NCBI GenBank assembly: GCA_028695965.1
Contig: JAQVHZ010000006.1
Location: 19,020-83,019, forward strand
DNA: 64,000 bases
Direction: 5' to 3'
From: Thermoguttaceae bacterium
Lineage (GTDB): Bacteria > Planctomycetota > Planctomycetia > Pirellulales > Thermoguttaceae
The notes under the pieces were generated by a model that ran no database searches, was not told where the DNA came from, and worked only from the letters and a program-made list of their open reading frames with translations. This document shows, in pieces, positions 32,501 to 38,167 of the stretch; the stretch's first letter is position 1; each line of letters opens with the position of its first letter. The position numbers and the translations under genes are program-made.

Positions 32501-33271
32501 GGCGGTCGCACCGTTCGATTCAGCGAAGAAATTGCCGGTAAGACGATCACGCTTGACGGTCCGATCGTTCTCGAAAGAGACGTCTACATCGACGGCGGCG
32601 CTAACGATATCACCATCGACGGCGGTCAAAACGGCTCGGTCTTCGAAATCAACGTCTTGTCAGTCCAGGCGAACGTCACGGACGTTCGTCTGGACAACCT
32701 GACCCTCACCGGCGGTCGCACCGACGGCAATGGCGGCGCGATCAGCATCGCTAGCGGCAACGTGTACGTCTCCAACCTCGATATTTACGGCAACACCGCC
32801 ACAAATTACGGCGGCGCGATCTATGCGTACGACAGCGAGTTGTCGATCATCAACAGCCGCATCGGCGGCAACGCCGCCCACTACTACGGCGGCGTCGTCA
32901 ACGAGTTCGGCAAGACGGTCATGTCGAACAGCTACGTCGCGGAAAACAACGCCTTGATCAGCACGGCAACCGCCGATATCTGGGGTCGCGCGGCGGTCAA
33001 CTACGTCAACAGCAGGAATAACGTTGTCGGTTCTGTCGCCGATAATATCAAGCTGTACAACGGCGTTGACGGCAACCGCGTCGGAACCGCGGCGAACCCA
33101 ATCAAGCCGTTTGTGAACGCCGCGGCGGGCAACCTCACCGTCTTGAACGAGTGGGACAACACCGGCTCCGGCGCCGTCCTTGAAGACGCGTTTGCCGAGC
33201 TCGCTGACGAACTCGCAATCGAACTTGACGAAGACTTCGGAGTTCTCGACAACGATTGGTTCGAGTTCTAA
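17516..33271 (+). CDS. Giant modular surface protein: two pseudoprotease-like domains, PPC/FN3 domains and nine SLREA/beta-helix modules
   Basis: 5,251 residues, predicted exported and extracellular. Order: LEPR-XLL-like motif LEARQLLA at 42-49; an IdeS/papain-like region (~100-345); PPC-like units around 357-700; an ~300-residue unassigned region; a further PPC-like unit (~1020-1165); an FN3-like unit (~1179-1250); a caspase-like region (~1262-1535); then nine modules opening with a VVTT..DxVDxxDGxxSLREA signature at about 1549, 1992, 2788, 3122, 3441, 3761, 4332, 4623 and 4965. Each has right-handed beta-helix rungs (GGAIYN type), and the first eight close with a VDIGAYE-like motif as in choice-of-anchor Q domains. 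Both protease-like domains lack catalytic residues: Thr126 and Thr273 replace Cys and His in the first, Ser1342 and Gly1391 replace His and Cys in the second. I choose ATG 17516, 9 bases after GAAGGA, over TTG 17435 or ATG 17507. The C-terminus is an acidic tail ending DNDWFEF. Adhesion or glycan binding is plausible, unproven. Confidence 0.85.
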   Translation: MSQSGKRFLSGLVNSVFSSKEARAEKNRERSLSAKRLSMEPLEARQLLAIEPTLLSAMSQAEVAQTEVVANVHSVDLSSIATTGAGLTLTVDGSNAASEDTTGTRYIDANLTANIFDRLISCSEMTWAASLANALTYTGWSMTSIVDPTSEVRPEQQTFDYFANSFTNDPSNVALAYAWFMGGANEYTLQGNDDWAQILPNNANGGLFPASSGIYGDPSEYCREFLAAEIASPLYGIATDYLNNNWGVVCEIHYRSSIGTDVGTGNPGQARSTWLTLWGYEYDFSYNPEDKEYYTAIYASNPYTGRVERMTIEWNAGLNSYVLTNFESNISGRVPYIYSFTVIDRMPGYGVLTPDQYEKNDSPADFEIPNAPADLGQIDVVVPSSSTGSVPNGNTFTLDDLTLYAEGSADGTVPADPVDFFKFELTQNASYSDSIIVSYGTGYLNSPLKATLYICGQDGEAYPVDPVEFGRTGNHFVASPSSKTSYYVGEDGKTYSEVTNDLRINISGLTPGFYYLKVEFADDVVGGINTGYSITFNAGYDDLYESNDSFEEVKALPVSAPNRPTANFGVLYGRKFVEDLVLKQYDYNVSETDWFRFEMTSTGQAGSAVNVYYNSTANDINDSDLDFVLYRENPNDPYGRGYTMVDRSWQVMTDVETVSLEGLEPGVYYIKVVGNLAAEDGVFVNVEYKLEILPGVDPNLPPDLRAEVLPGNNWEGPLVIAVDRYVPSDTEQFKSEASVGLDGNVYLNYSFSVYGAQTPDKKATYEDVTLALFINGVRVSAADMRAAIAKSGVVASKATQLYDLFCNGGYTMQAGDSFEVLNFNMGKIASADSLAGKYFDSSIFAPNAMVVVINPDNYTYGDTFGKVVDNFTVTEVSLNYFNGQLFNGTVAASVNKGETVKVFRNNVLVKTLRYGVDDFVFKNGDVVVTSIVNHNYGVDSTSYQVKPGVQGVLEYKVDNNFATAFFVLDNLSEDVFAPNASVTEVMNSTNQPDENPDLGVANIEYLDQNGVCHIDNLVITGKKDSYGAYISDWFRFDLLTSQEDVALGRTNYENAYVQIEMDDQFSAVSDPSNVGDLDLYLYRVIQTDNTISFDEAFERGAYRLSLVATSKDVQSTERINFADYAMDDGTYFVCVSGFNGAANRYSLEIGGFTHSGDILPTDPAQYFTEDNVTILNSVATVKWRVPTTDYVSRAIVSYRAVGSQDWIVAGEFKPSVTSCKIAGLDPNTEYEFQLAVTNFFVQDNPLTATVAKKTADYLNEVVYRAVIVGVSDYPGASADLVAAANDAEAFRDALLTDPQWAEENITVLLNDSATKSNVLDAIASVGYVSDDNDVLVFYFAGSGSRAVTGSNTVGYLKTYGSTRSAYLSSSELADAMSKVAAGSKQFILDAGQVTPGITETVVHYDAFIDKLSNMTKNGASERLAQVAVLTSGENGDVSPVGQGSRTVFSAVLVDAIKYYSEVLTAEEAEAINDANVGAYVTTRPAIESDGRVAFDELADYLNSDKRFEAYEMTAMHATNTEGVQTIMMNGYWSESDEYGDFWLEQDAIVVTTTVDTVDDHDGKISLREAANLIGTTLNRATELKNGDAFTILAGSIITLGSNTGKLVDDVQVAYSNGTFRTTSACSLEIGTKIVDFNKIGNLVGWTSENWNDGNVDVVDDKGLEVADVAFNLRANIGSTIVDKEEYIIYDDLEEGDVLYTAAVNGKAAVVTKIGQHYRLVIDGVVYNKTTGLYRKTLDENGAEIYEPVTISTFVSIDQDVVLKKIVFDPSLEGQAITVNAGKGAIVFTKGAIIDATALKGGLEFNGEGQNALLKVTGDKLVTLIGAKITNSKGAAIIVDNGADFELANSVVYRNDGGAEGLFANDGNMTFVNVTIVNNKANGNLFAGTGTAALKNSIVALNAGGLNGFAFDATCVVVGSATNPGFNDAAKNDYTLVKTSDAVDIGDNSAVNLRCGFVLDYDLAGSERYAIGGTIDAGAFEYTVPEEDRETPSTVVTILADIVDPTDGEISLREAIAYAGTTYRVEYNLVEGDVVTDADGNEYEVKNGRLVSFDGVTAIQYGTYYTVAGVYMVDAYGGSTPLNEGEVVTLASGTKATVVGTKLQYASGVPVEAGATFTREDGTKGALSYGAVVDFHRNDRITLPLTAAMIDPATPVGTFDAGTYVLTYQTNGTFRTTLQVTTTENNQTTTTPFEANFRLVANTPFSFVDEDGSVLTSARIATSRNVDLEDGKYVLINNLTETIDGKSVVIYAAGAQFTLARGVFTDADDFVVKMPKGTQLSAPSGATVSYQTSNFTPANLAEGADLVCADGVTRQFKAGLTLYEQVELGKTIGFKKGLEGGTVVLDRGAIIVERAITLDAALNAGLTVDAQNASRVFTVDTYRESSATATVNMNGLTLVNGAAEEGGLIYVAKGSNLKLTDSALSNATATYGGAIYNAGKTSFEAATKTTSITNTTATQGGAIYNVGTMTASAATINNVTASDKGGAAYNTGVLSLAGAKINAAKANYGGAVYNLGTVSVTKGAEITNSEALYHGGAIYNANAATAINATFSGNKASYGGALYNAAGKASFTNVKALGNKGTYGGAIYDAAQFFATRTVFAENSASISGAALFTVGKSTVVSSLALANKATSSAGEYAFYANDGGALTLVNDTIVGNKVHGVFGKNAAVVINNSIVGQNAGIDLGSNASTFEVEYSMIESTATPLSATNLAYAPNFKSFDPAANWTDWSLMLATGSAAIDSGSIDKAYYYNFNGAKTTLTVDFNGNARLAGEGVDIGAYELSDIAEDFSTVVTTFDDIVDPTDGLVSLREAIRYAASGKTVAERTVTFSSDLFPITNEGTVYLSPELQTIVIGTAVTVTSAYTNEFGETAYRDITISGERSDAPLFMLLDGADVDMRGLTFADGHATGTNPSGGAFIVRNGVLSVVDSKFVGNKADRNGGAFYQEDGSVFIVNSLMYDNSANKARGYGGAYCQTGGQAFIYNTTIAANDAAVYGGIFANDGLLVLANSIVAGNAGAQNVDVYATNIEATSNLIGAMDAWRSVNGLNGNIVGSPLSVVDPLFKDFGNRDFHLDDGSLAINSGVNAYAYGPDGVRLKLDLDANERIVGGVVDMGCYESVMADVPSTVVTTLRDVVDQEDGLSTLREAIEYAKQYNLPVTFDLGDDFFGDATIYLDSALGAIDVVSNLVIDASNIPGGLTIVGSDNRIFFVHKSGSILEDGSQTTEDGVLSLKNIALTGGTAARGGAVYMDGGEIYFTNVLIYGNDADEYGGAIYGTAGKATLLNTTIAGNEAENYQGVYFNGALSLQNTIIAANASDYSAADYNYDLYCGGRLSSVASIVGSTDAATDAVFTGYNGNTFGTSEDMVDPGFTAPESNDFSLKQDSIGVNAGSNRLVGQPGYYSSILQTASNAVVIRTDFVGADRIVGGTVDIGAYEFQMTTEAPSVVVTTLLDVVDPFDGLISLREAINYAGSSYYADGVISKVGRRITFAPELANGVIALQSPLTITKCVFVDATDVQGTITLDAGQFDEINAVILSGQADSVADEIWLAGLTITGGKADYGAGVYHTTGKATLINCVIYGNEAVYGAGVASVAEKVVGGPVDANLLKLVNVTVTKNEASGGFSGVWSIGAPVTMYNTIIAKNTTNEQPGFDVSISSVGELLSTMIGAAANGFAQTYADTDNVVGTPALPVDPVFTNYDANDFTLARKQDGVVSPAINKGDNILIYLPDGSISATDAASNLRVIGGVVDMGAYESTMGPTEIPSTMVTTLDDVVNAYDGLISLREATEYANNYGLGSTITFAERLAGGTIYLNSSLTLSKNITIDGLENNVTGITLTTANGVTDQSVIYVNSGDAVVNGLEINNRYTERRQNGEMLAVDKGGAIYVRTGSIAVYNSLIADNAAHTGSAIYMNEESESAAVTLVNCTVVANTALSNDVNRGAAIYSTSGVLNLWNTIVAANNAAGGGVAQDVYKGAVKKMTDTVVERVSQTVQVPQYAEPAITLQNGDTLVYNYQTLTYQDGAYYSNYGTAWQQTVHIPDLEQVTMTKSVTATYHSNDWFVDNVAFNFDNQQGDSATYYNALTGKTSTVYYQSGGFRLDGAPIQFNEGDTLTAPQRDVYVSRGANTFSRLNVQRISDWYGTSYVVLPATLHEYAQQVQSTLQAQLQTITSYKKTVNGVEMSYPIQSANVEITNYSATIIQAGVNYSVDFGVTARYTYVTQGGATVLNSYISLSDSLGSITAGNGSLIGTATNDLSGETASMFVDLDNADYNLVETAIATNGGKYAYLNQKAISGTFTSKDIEGRPRVYYKSIDMGAYENQKAKDSTITYVAGRSVMMTVTTARDVVNPSDGITSLREALSMADRLASSGYTDISIITDNNYHIHVDSTLGPLSINVPLTIDGYSMTIDSENSSCGFVVDTNGKVTLNNLIITKGVGVYGGGLKLSGGELVLNNCLIYECEAVIQGGAVYAEAGTTLELRNTTVAKNVSATGSGVYGADGSTIKLYNSILAKNRTPVAGQNETDVYSEGDISIFYSLIGNAGTSQAAAQLSAKAVNSLIGYGFDNAFDPMFMNEVDGNFRISAIDSPAKNAGSGAYVLGGAFDLDFNSLSGGRPVSMGAYQLGREMYSTIVTTADDVVDPYDGLISLREAIYYSADNINGTGASKPYNSAYAATNAMNDGNVYRATYYSPITFDPSLAGQTIRLTSPLMFDYTSYSGAVYDYLIDGSSLSKMAKGGITIDCSGIQPGGGGGVTAQGAFNILGDAVPADNLYWPVSLDIRNVTITGYRSTTGAESNTAFYVNNWGMLTMRNCLVDGFQTTITVTDNDSDQAGLVHVYNSTLVGRVQVEGMMYMYNTLLAGYAYIVPKQNNPAYRTCNAYSSFIPAYSGLYRFGGDTTPSYYDIEEQFVDFTARNYHLAEGSLCNNRGNNAYVQTLAPTHADAEVDAAGNGRVFSIVEIGCFESVGVLDVPSTVVTTTDDVIDYTDGLISIREAIIYAQQAFGGRTVRFSEEIAGKTITLDGPIVLERDVYIDGGANDITIDGGQNGSVFEINVLSVQANVTDVRLDNLTLTGGRTDGNGGAISIASGNVYVSNLDIYGNTATNYGGAIYAYDSELSIINSRIGGNAAHYYGGVVNEFGKTVMSNSYVAENNALISTATADIWGRAAVNYVNSRNNVVGSVADNIKLYNGVDGNRVGTAANPIKPFVNAAAGNLTVLNEWDNTGSGAVLEDAFAELADELAIELDEDFGVLDNDWFEF
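22160..33271 (+). repeat. Nine protein-level SLREA/beta-helix modules within the giant gene
   Basis: Module starts lie near 22160, 23489, 25877, 26879, 27836, 28796, 30509, 31382 and 32408. Lengths run from about 287 to 796 residues. Closers read TIDAGAFEY, VDIGAYEL, VDMGCYES, VDIGAYEF, VDMGAYES, IDMGAYEN, VSMGAYQL and VEIGCFES; the ninth module has none and runs into the acidic C-terminal tail. The DNA copies are diverged, so this is old duplication rather than a fresh tandem array. Confidence 0.85.
24806..25285 (+). repeat. Seven short GGAIYN-type rungs in module 2
   Basis: The motif GGCGGCGCG followed by codons for (I/A/V/L)YN or IYD occurs at 24806, 24890, 24965, 25037, 25115, 25187 and 25262, spaced 72-84 bases (24-28 residues), the period expected of beta-helix coils. 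The DNA identity of the motif is high enough for slippage or recombination. Confidence 0.85.
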
Positions 33272-33363
33272 AGTTGAGCGTTCATAAGCCCAGCCCGGCG
33301 CCGAAAGGCGTCGGGACTTGGAAGGAAACCTTATACAAGAATCTTTGATACGGTTCGGGTTGG

Positions 33364-33401
33364 ATTCCCGGGACGTCCGATTGGGCGTCCCGGGAATTTT
33401 T
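33364..33401 (+). terminator. Rho-independent terminator after the giant gene
   Basis: ATTCCCGGGACG (33364-33375) pairs with CGTCCCGGGAAT (33386-33397) and runs into a T-tract. It lies ~95 bases after the TAA stop. Confidence 0.9.
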
Positions 33402-33837
33402 GTACGCAGTAGAAGAACCGGCTTAAAAGCAAAAATATCCTTTTAAAATCTCTTAAGTTTCCAAAAAATTTTTTCAATTGAAGAAAATTTCTTTTGCTCG
33501 TGAATTACCGCGCGAAATATAAAGAATACAATTGTTTCTCATGGAATAATTGTAAAAATCCGACGTATGACTAAAGAGAAGAACCGGTTTAGACGAAAAA
33601 GTTATTACAAGATGGAAAGAACGAACGTCAACTTGAGGCGTTTGGCGCGCAGAGAAAAGGATTTCCGGACGCGCATTTCCTCTTGTAGTCGGAATGGATT
33701 CCGGCGACATTAATTGATTTATAACGCGAAAGGGTTGAGGGCGGAAAGGATTTCACCTCCATCTGTCGCGACGAGGAAGGTTCCTCTTTCCTTGTAGATC
33801 GTACGTTCCCAGGGGGGGAATAGTCCGGCGATTCGAT
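33402..33837. other. Non-coding stretch between convergent genes
   Basis: AT-rich in its first half; no gene, hairpin with T-run, or repeat that I can support. Confidence 0.5.
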
Positions 33838-35007
33838 TTATTCGGTCGTCGGACTTTTTTCATTAACGCCTTTCAGCGCCGCGGCGACGCGTTTCAAGCC
33901 GCTGAGCGTCGCGCGAAAGACGGGCGTCTTCTTGAACAGGCGTCGGAACGCGCTTTCGTCGAGCCGTTCGACGGCGTCGAGCGGAACACAGGTCGGCTCT
34001 GCGGCGCCGACGCCGACGTTTCTCGGACACGCGCGCTGACACTCGTCGCAGCCGAAGAGTCGGTCGGCTAAATGACGCGCGATATCTTCCGGTATCTCCG
34101 CGCGATTCTCGATCGTCCAGAAATTTAAACAGCGCCTGGAGTCGAGCGTTCTGTCGCCGCGAAGCGCGCCGGTCGGGCACGCGTCGACGCAGCGCCGACA
34201 GGTTAAACAGAGTTTTTCCGCTTCTTCGGCGTCAAAGGGCGCTTTTTTTTCCAGTTCGCGTAGCCGCGCGCGCGCCGCAAGATACGCCGAACTGTCGGCG
34301 AACCCGGTCGCCTCGTGAAAAGGAACGGAAACGAGCAGCTCGCCCAGAAAGACTCGAGAACCGGAGTCGGGCGTAACAAGCAGAGAATGCAGCCCGATAA
34401 AACCCAGACCAGCCGCGCGCGCCCAGTCCTTTTCGAGGATCGGAGCCGTGTCGACCGCGCGGCGCGTCGACGCGCCAGGGAATCGTTCGCGGACAAACGC
34501 TTCGAGCGCTTGGAGCTTCTTGCGCAAGAGATCGTGATAGTCGAGACACGACGCGTAGCCGACGATCGTTCCATCCTGGGCGTCCGCCGCGCTTGAGATT
34601 AATTCGGTCGACGCGTCAAGCGCCGCGCGCGCCGACGCCGATTCTTCGTAAAGCCGCCCTTCCGTCAGAGTTGCGACAAAGACCGTTTGGACGTCGGGCA
34701 GTACGGACGTCAAATCGCGGCGCTTTTCCGGCGCGTCCGTGACGTAGTCAAGGTTCGCGCAATAGCCCTGACGAACGCGCTCGAGAAAGAGCTCGTACGT
34801 CCTTGCCTCCTGCGCTGGCGCGGCGCCGACGTCCGCTAAGCCAAGTTCGAGCGCGCGGCGGCGAAACTCGCAATAGAACGAAGAGAATCCGAGCGCGTCG
34901 AGCACGCAAGAAATGGCGGCGCCGTCGTCAACGGCGCGCTTGGGCGCGTCGACAACGGCGTCTTCGGGTGGAAACGAACAGGGATCGAACAAGATGAAAC
35001 TCGTCAA
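33838..35007 (-). CDS. queG: Epoxyqueuosine reductase
   Basis: QueG performs the last step of queuosine synthesis on tRNA, reducing epoxyqueuosine at the wobble base using a cobalamin and two 4Fe-4S clusters. Motifs: CLDYHDLLRKKL, DTAPILEKDWARAAGLGFIGLHSLL (diagnostic; includes the catalytic Asp), LGELLVSVPF, then CLTCRRCVDACPTGAL and CDECQRACPRN for the clusters. About 389 residues is normal. The start appears to be TTG at 35007, overlapping the TGA of the preceding gene (TTGA), which suggests translational coupling; a later start is possible because residues 1-40 are not conserved. Queuosine gene queD lies 2.7 kb away on the other strand. Confidence 0.92.
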   Translation of the reverse strand: MTSFILFDPCSFPPEDAVVDAPKRAVDDGAAISCVLDALGFSSFYCEFRRRALELGLADVGAAPAQEARTYELFLERVRQGYCANLDYVTDAPEKRRDLTSVLPDVQTVFVATLTEGRLYEESASARAALDASTELISSAADAQDGTIVGYASCLDYHDLLRKKLQALEAFVRERFPGASTRRAVDTAPILEKDWARAAGLGFIGLHSLLVTPDSGSRVFLGELLVSVPFHEATGFADSSAYLAARARLRELEKKAPFDAEEAEKLCLTCRRCVDACPTGALRGDRTLDSRRCLNFWTIENRAEIPEDIARHLADRLFGCDECQRACPRNVGVGAAEPTCVPLDAVERLDESAFRRLFKKTPVFRATLSGLKRVAAALKGVNEKSPTTE

Positions 35008-35543
35008 TGATAGGACGCGGGAACGATCGTTGGAACGTTCGCGCGCGTCGTACTGATCACTCTGTCGGTGTAAGGCGACCCTGCGGGTCGACGGAATACG
35101 TCCGTGTCGACCGCGGGGATGGAAACGTATTTCCCGCCTTGCGCTCTTCCGCTTTCTTTGATAGCGTCTTCAGCTTCGCGCCCGGCGATTCTCGTCGGCT
35201 CTTTCATATCGATCGCCAACGAGGTGTTTGCGTATCCAAAATTGGATTCGTCGGGGGACTTGGCGCCTTCTTGGGAAGGCTTCTCAGAGGACTGTGGGGA
35301 AGCGGCTTCTGTCGATTCTTGCGCCTCCGGCGACACGCGCGTTTCCGACGATTGAAACTCGACGGGAATCGCGGAGTCGCTCGGACTCGAGGCGTTGTTG
35401 GCGTCTGCCGCCGCGCTGAGGTTCTTGGCAGGCGGGCCGGGAAGATCGCCTTCTCGAATGACGTTAGGGAAGGAAAAGACGCTCAACCAAAGGCAAAGAA
35501 CGACAAGGATCGCCGACATGATGACTCCTGATAATCTAGCCAT
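35004..35543 (-). CDS. Hypothetical single-pass membrane protein with Ser/Pro/Glu-rich region
   Basis: 179 residues of unknown function. One hydrophobic helix at about 5-25 (LSGVIMSAILVVLCLWLSVF) is followed by a low-complexity Ser/Pro/Glu/Ala region and a C-terminal ~70 residues with no recognised motif. ATG 35543 is preferred over upstream starts because hydrophobicity begins there and GAGATGAGA lies just before it. The stop overlaps the queG start, so it is probably the first gene of a two-gene unit, though no functional link to queuosine is visible. Confidence 0.65.
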   Translation of the reverse strand: MARLSGVIMSAILVVLCLWLSVFSFPNVIREGDLPGPPAKNLSAAADANNASSPSDSAIPVEFQSSETRVSPEAQESTEAASPQSSEKPSQEGAKSPDESNFGYANTSLAIDMKEPTRIAGREAEDAIKESGRAQGGKYVSIPAVDTDVFRRPAGSPYTDRVISTTRANVPTIVPASYH

Positions 35544-35931
35544 TTTCTCATCTCGCTCTTGTTCATGCTTTGACTCTGTCGCGGTCCGCGCGACGCGCCG
35601 ATCGCTGAAATTCAACGGCGGCGCTGCGCAAACGCGCTAAATTCTTGTTAATGGGAATGTTGAACGACATAGCTGAGAACTGACGGCAAAGGCGCGACAA
35701 AAACGAACACGCGTTTTTTAAAATTGCCTATTTTGCCAAAAGCCCTCAAATTTACTATATCGGCATTCTAGCCGTTTTCCCGGCAAGGTCAACAAGAAAT
35801 ATTGCATATTAAAAAGATAATCTTGGATAACAAAAAAAGATTTATGGGTTGTATTGATTTTTACGGCTGGCGCGTTGAGTAATCGGAGCCTGCTTATAAA
35901 AAAACGACGGAGAAAAATTTTTGTCGAGTCG
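35544..35931. other. Non-coding stretch upstream of tRNA-Gln
   Basis: AT-rich, with no gene or repeat seen; contains the divergent start regions of the minus-strand unit and of tRNA-Gln. Confidence 0.5.
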
Positions 35932-35959
35932 TTGACGTCGACGAAAAGGGCGCTAGAAT
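35932..35959 (+). promoter_or_regulatory. Predicted promoter of tRNA-Gln
   Basis: TTGACG (35932-35937), 16-bp spacer, TAGAAT (35954-35959), 17 bases before the mature tRNA 5' end. Confidence 0.75.
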
Positions 35960-35975
35960 ACGCCTGTCTCATCAC

Positions 35976-36047
35976 TGGGGTATAGCGTAATGGTTAGCGC
36001 GACTGGCTCTGAACCAGTTAGTCGGGGTTCGAATCCCTGTACCCCAG
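35976..36047 (+). tRNA. tRNA-Gln (anticodon CTG)
   Basis: Acceptor TGGGGTA pairs with TACCCCA, discriminator G. The anticodon stem ACTGG/CCAGT encloses CTCTGAA, giving anticodon CTG (CAG codons). The T-arm GGGG TTCGAAT CCCT is canonical. CCA is not encoded; a T-run follows directly. Confidence 0.97.
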
Positions 36048-36680
36048 CTTTTTTATTTCTTGACGGGTTCAGCGCTCTTTCTTTGCGTTCGGTTCTATTC
36101 TTTTTAGTCAGCAGCGTTCTTTCGCGCTGAGTCAGTTTGTTTCTGCAGTAAAAATCAGAAAGTGGGTTCCAAAGAGGGGAGATGTGAGAATCTGCCTGCG
36201 AATCCTCAACTGACGAGACTTTGCAGCAAGATAGGGCAGGTCGGCGACAGAAGCGCCCGCGCGTTTAAGAGAAACGAACCGTTATGCCTATATACGCAAA
36301 AAGAGCTCTAATCAATGGGGAAATCGATTAAAGCTCCGGAAACGCCGCACTGCGCTCGGCATAGCCGAAACGGCGTTAAATTCGAACAAGGGGTCAAGCG
36401 GCGGTAGCCAAGATACTCTCTCTCCACCAACAGCGACGTTTACTACGTTTCAACATATTCAGGACTCCTTGATTGGGGGCTTATGAAGAAAGGGGAGTTG
36501 ACGCGGCTGCGTCAAAGGCAGGGAATTTCTGTATCCTCCTTGAAGTGGAATTCAATATAGCACAAATCGAAAAGTCGGCAAGTAGAAAACACACAATTGC
36601 AGTAAATTTTTCTTATCTGTGTGAGTTTTTGTAAGCGCTGTAAAAGCTTATGTTGCAAAAAAGACAAGCTAACGGCAAGA
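36048..36680. other. Non-coding 630-bp stretch
   Basis: No gene or RNA that I can support. It is AT-rich towards 36,540-36,680 and ends at the terminator of the next minus-strand gene. Confidence 0.5.
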
Positions 36681-36716
36681 AATAAAAAACGCCGTCGTGC
36701 AAAAAAACGACGGCGT
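36681..36716 (-). terminator. Rho-independent terminator of the glycine-rich secreted protein gene
   Basis: ACGCCGTCGT and ACGACGGCGT form a 10-bp stem with a short loop, followed on the minus strand by TTTTTTATTT. It begins ~30 bases after the stop. Confidence 0.9.
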
Positions 36717-36746
36717 CGAAACGAGCTGACGTTTCAGTTCGCTCGA

Positions 36747-37313
36747 TTAGAAGACGTCAAGATGGAAGTGCTTTCCTTCGTGGAAGCGGCGCGGCGCTGG
36801 GTAATAGTTTTGCCACGCGGGGTTGTAGCCGGGGATGCTCATATCGGGCGTACCGAAGTTATGCGGATAGTAGCCGTACGGATAGTTGCGGAAACGCGCC
36901 CAATCTTGCATTTCGCCCGTCGGAACGGCGTAGGGCGACGCCTGAACGATCTGACGCTGACGACCAATACGGTCGTTGCGCTCAGCCGCGCGTTGACCAG
37001 CGCGAGCGCGGAAGCCAGCAGCGGGCGCGCCGACAAAACCGCCGCCGTAACGACCGTCAAACGCGCCGCCGTAACCGAAGCCAAAGCCGTCGCCATAAGC
37101 GACATGCGCGCCGCCCAAGCGACCGCCTAAACGACCGCCAAGCCCGAAGCCGGGCGCGCAGTCTTCGCAGCAATCGTCAAGAGGTTGAATGATTGTTTGA
37201 GACGCGTCGACAGCGGGCGCGGGAACTGCCGTTTCAACAACGTCTTGAGCGTGAACGTTTGCAACGGCTAACCCAAACGCCGCTGCAAAGCAAAGGACCA
37301 AATTCAATTTCAT
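36747..37313 (-). CDS. Secreted glycine/tyrosine-rich hypothetical protein
   Basis: 188 residues of unknown function. A clear signal peptide (MKLNLVLCFAAAFGLAVANVHAQ, cleavage after AHA/AQ) leads to a mature protein with a Cys cluster (DDCCEDC, about 49-54), a glycine-rich stretch with GGRLGG repeats and GYGG units, a basic segment, and a Tyr/Pro/Phe-rich C-terminus ending FHLDVF. The strong Shine-Dalgarno AAGGAGG, 5 bases before ATG 37313, fixes the start and suggests high translation. It is monocistronic with its own terminator. A cell-envelope or matrix role is plausible only. Confidence 0.75.
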   Translation of the reverse strand: MKLNLVLCFAAAFGLAVANVHAQDVVETAVPAPAVDASQTIIQPLDDCCEDCAPGFGLGGRLGGRLGGAHVAYGDGFGFGYGGAFDGRYGGGFVGAPAAGFRARAGQRAAERNDRIGRQRQIVQASPYAVPTGEMQDWARFRNYPYGYYPHNFGTPDMSIPGYNPAWQNYYPAPRRFHEGKHFHLDVF

Positions 37314-37612
37314 GTCATCCTCCTTAGGATTCTGCCGCAAACCGCGACCCAAAACACGCCGACGAAACAGGAGACGCCAATCTGACGCGGCGACGCCCAA
37401 GTTTCCGTCAAACGCACCACAAATATTCTCGACGCAAAGCGCAGGCGCAACGCAACCGGCGACAGGACGCCCCCTCGTTGGAAAAGGCGCCCTGAGAGAT
37501 AGATTCTTTGCGTATATTTTTTTACACTATCTACCTTATCTTCTCTATCGGCGTCGGTAAAGAGCATACGCAAAAAAAATCTCCACTTTATCTTAGGAAA
37601 ACTGCTCTTCAC
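37314..37612. other. Non-coding stretch between divergent genes
   Basis: About 300 bases upstream of both the glycine-rich secreted protein and queD; no gene seen. It should hold the promoter of the minus-strand gene, which I could not place. Confidence 0.5.
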
Positions 37613-37640
37613 TTCCAAAAAACGAAAAAGACGTTATAAT
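37613..37640 (+). promoter_or_regulatory. Possible promoter of queD
   Basis: A perfect TATAAT (37635-37640) with a weak TTCCAA 16 bp upstream, 82 bases before the GTG start. Confidence 0.5.
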
Positions 37641-37721
37641 ACCAACTCGAGTTGAGTGGCGTCCGCGCTTCTAGCAAGGCGTCCAGCGCTTTGTCGTTCG
37701 TTTCAGCCTTGGGAGGTTCCG

Positions 37722-38123
37722 GTGTTCACCGTCGCGCGTGAGTTTTCTTTTTCATATGGTCATCGACTCTATCGCTATGAAGGCAAGTGCCGACGCCTGC
37801 ATGGACACAACGCCGAAGTCTGCGTCGAAATCGATATGCGCGAATTGGACGAGCAGGGTATGGCGCTCGATTTTGTCAGTCTCAAAGAGATTGTCGGAAA
37901 ATGGATCGACGACGAACTCGATCATCGCGTCTTTCTTGCAAAAGACGACCCGATCGCGCAAACGCTTCTCGACGCAGGGGAGCCCGTCGTCCTCGTCGAC
38001 GGCAATCCGACCGCCGAACTGCTTGCGAAGCTTATCTACGACTACGTCGAATCGCAGGGCCTGAACGTTACTCGCGTCGATTTCTGGGAAACAAAGAGCT
38101 GCCGCGCAACGTACGTTAAATGA
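37722..38123 (+). CDS. queD: 6-carboxy-5,6,7,8-tetrahydropterin synthase
   Basis: QueD converts dihydroneopterin triphosphate to 6-carboxytetrahydropterin, the second step of queuosine/7-deazapurine synthesis. Zinc ligands are His in SYGHRL and the two in RLHGH; the catalytic Cys sits in GKCRRLHGH. ALDFVSLKEIV, LDHRVFL and PTAELLAKLIYDYV are family hallmarks and the ending WETKSCRATYV is typical. I start at GTG 37722 because GGGAGG lies 5 bases upstream and the preceding in-frame residues are not conserved. That gives 133 residues, normal for the family. It heads a run of five same-strand genes ending at the terminator near 41,156. Confidence 0.93.
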   Translation: MFTVAREFSFSYGHRLYRYEGKCRRLHGHNAEVCVEIDMRELDEQGMALDFVSLKEIVGKWIDDELDHRVFLAKDDPIAQTLLDAGEPVVLVDGNPTAELLAKLIYDYVESQGLNVTRVDFWETKSCRATYVK

Positions 38124-38167
38124 CGCGCCGCGCGCAACGCGCCTAAAAAATAGGGGATAAAATTACG

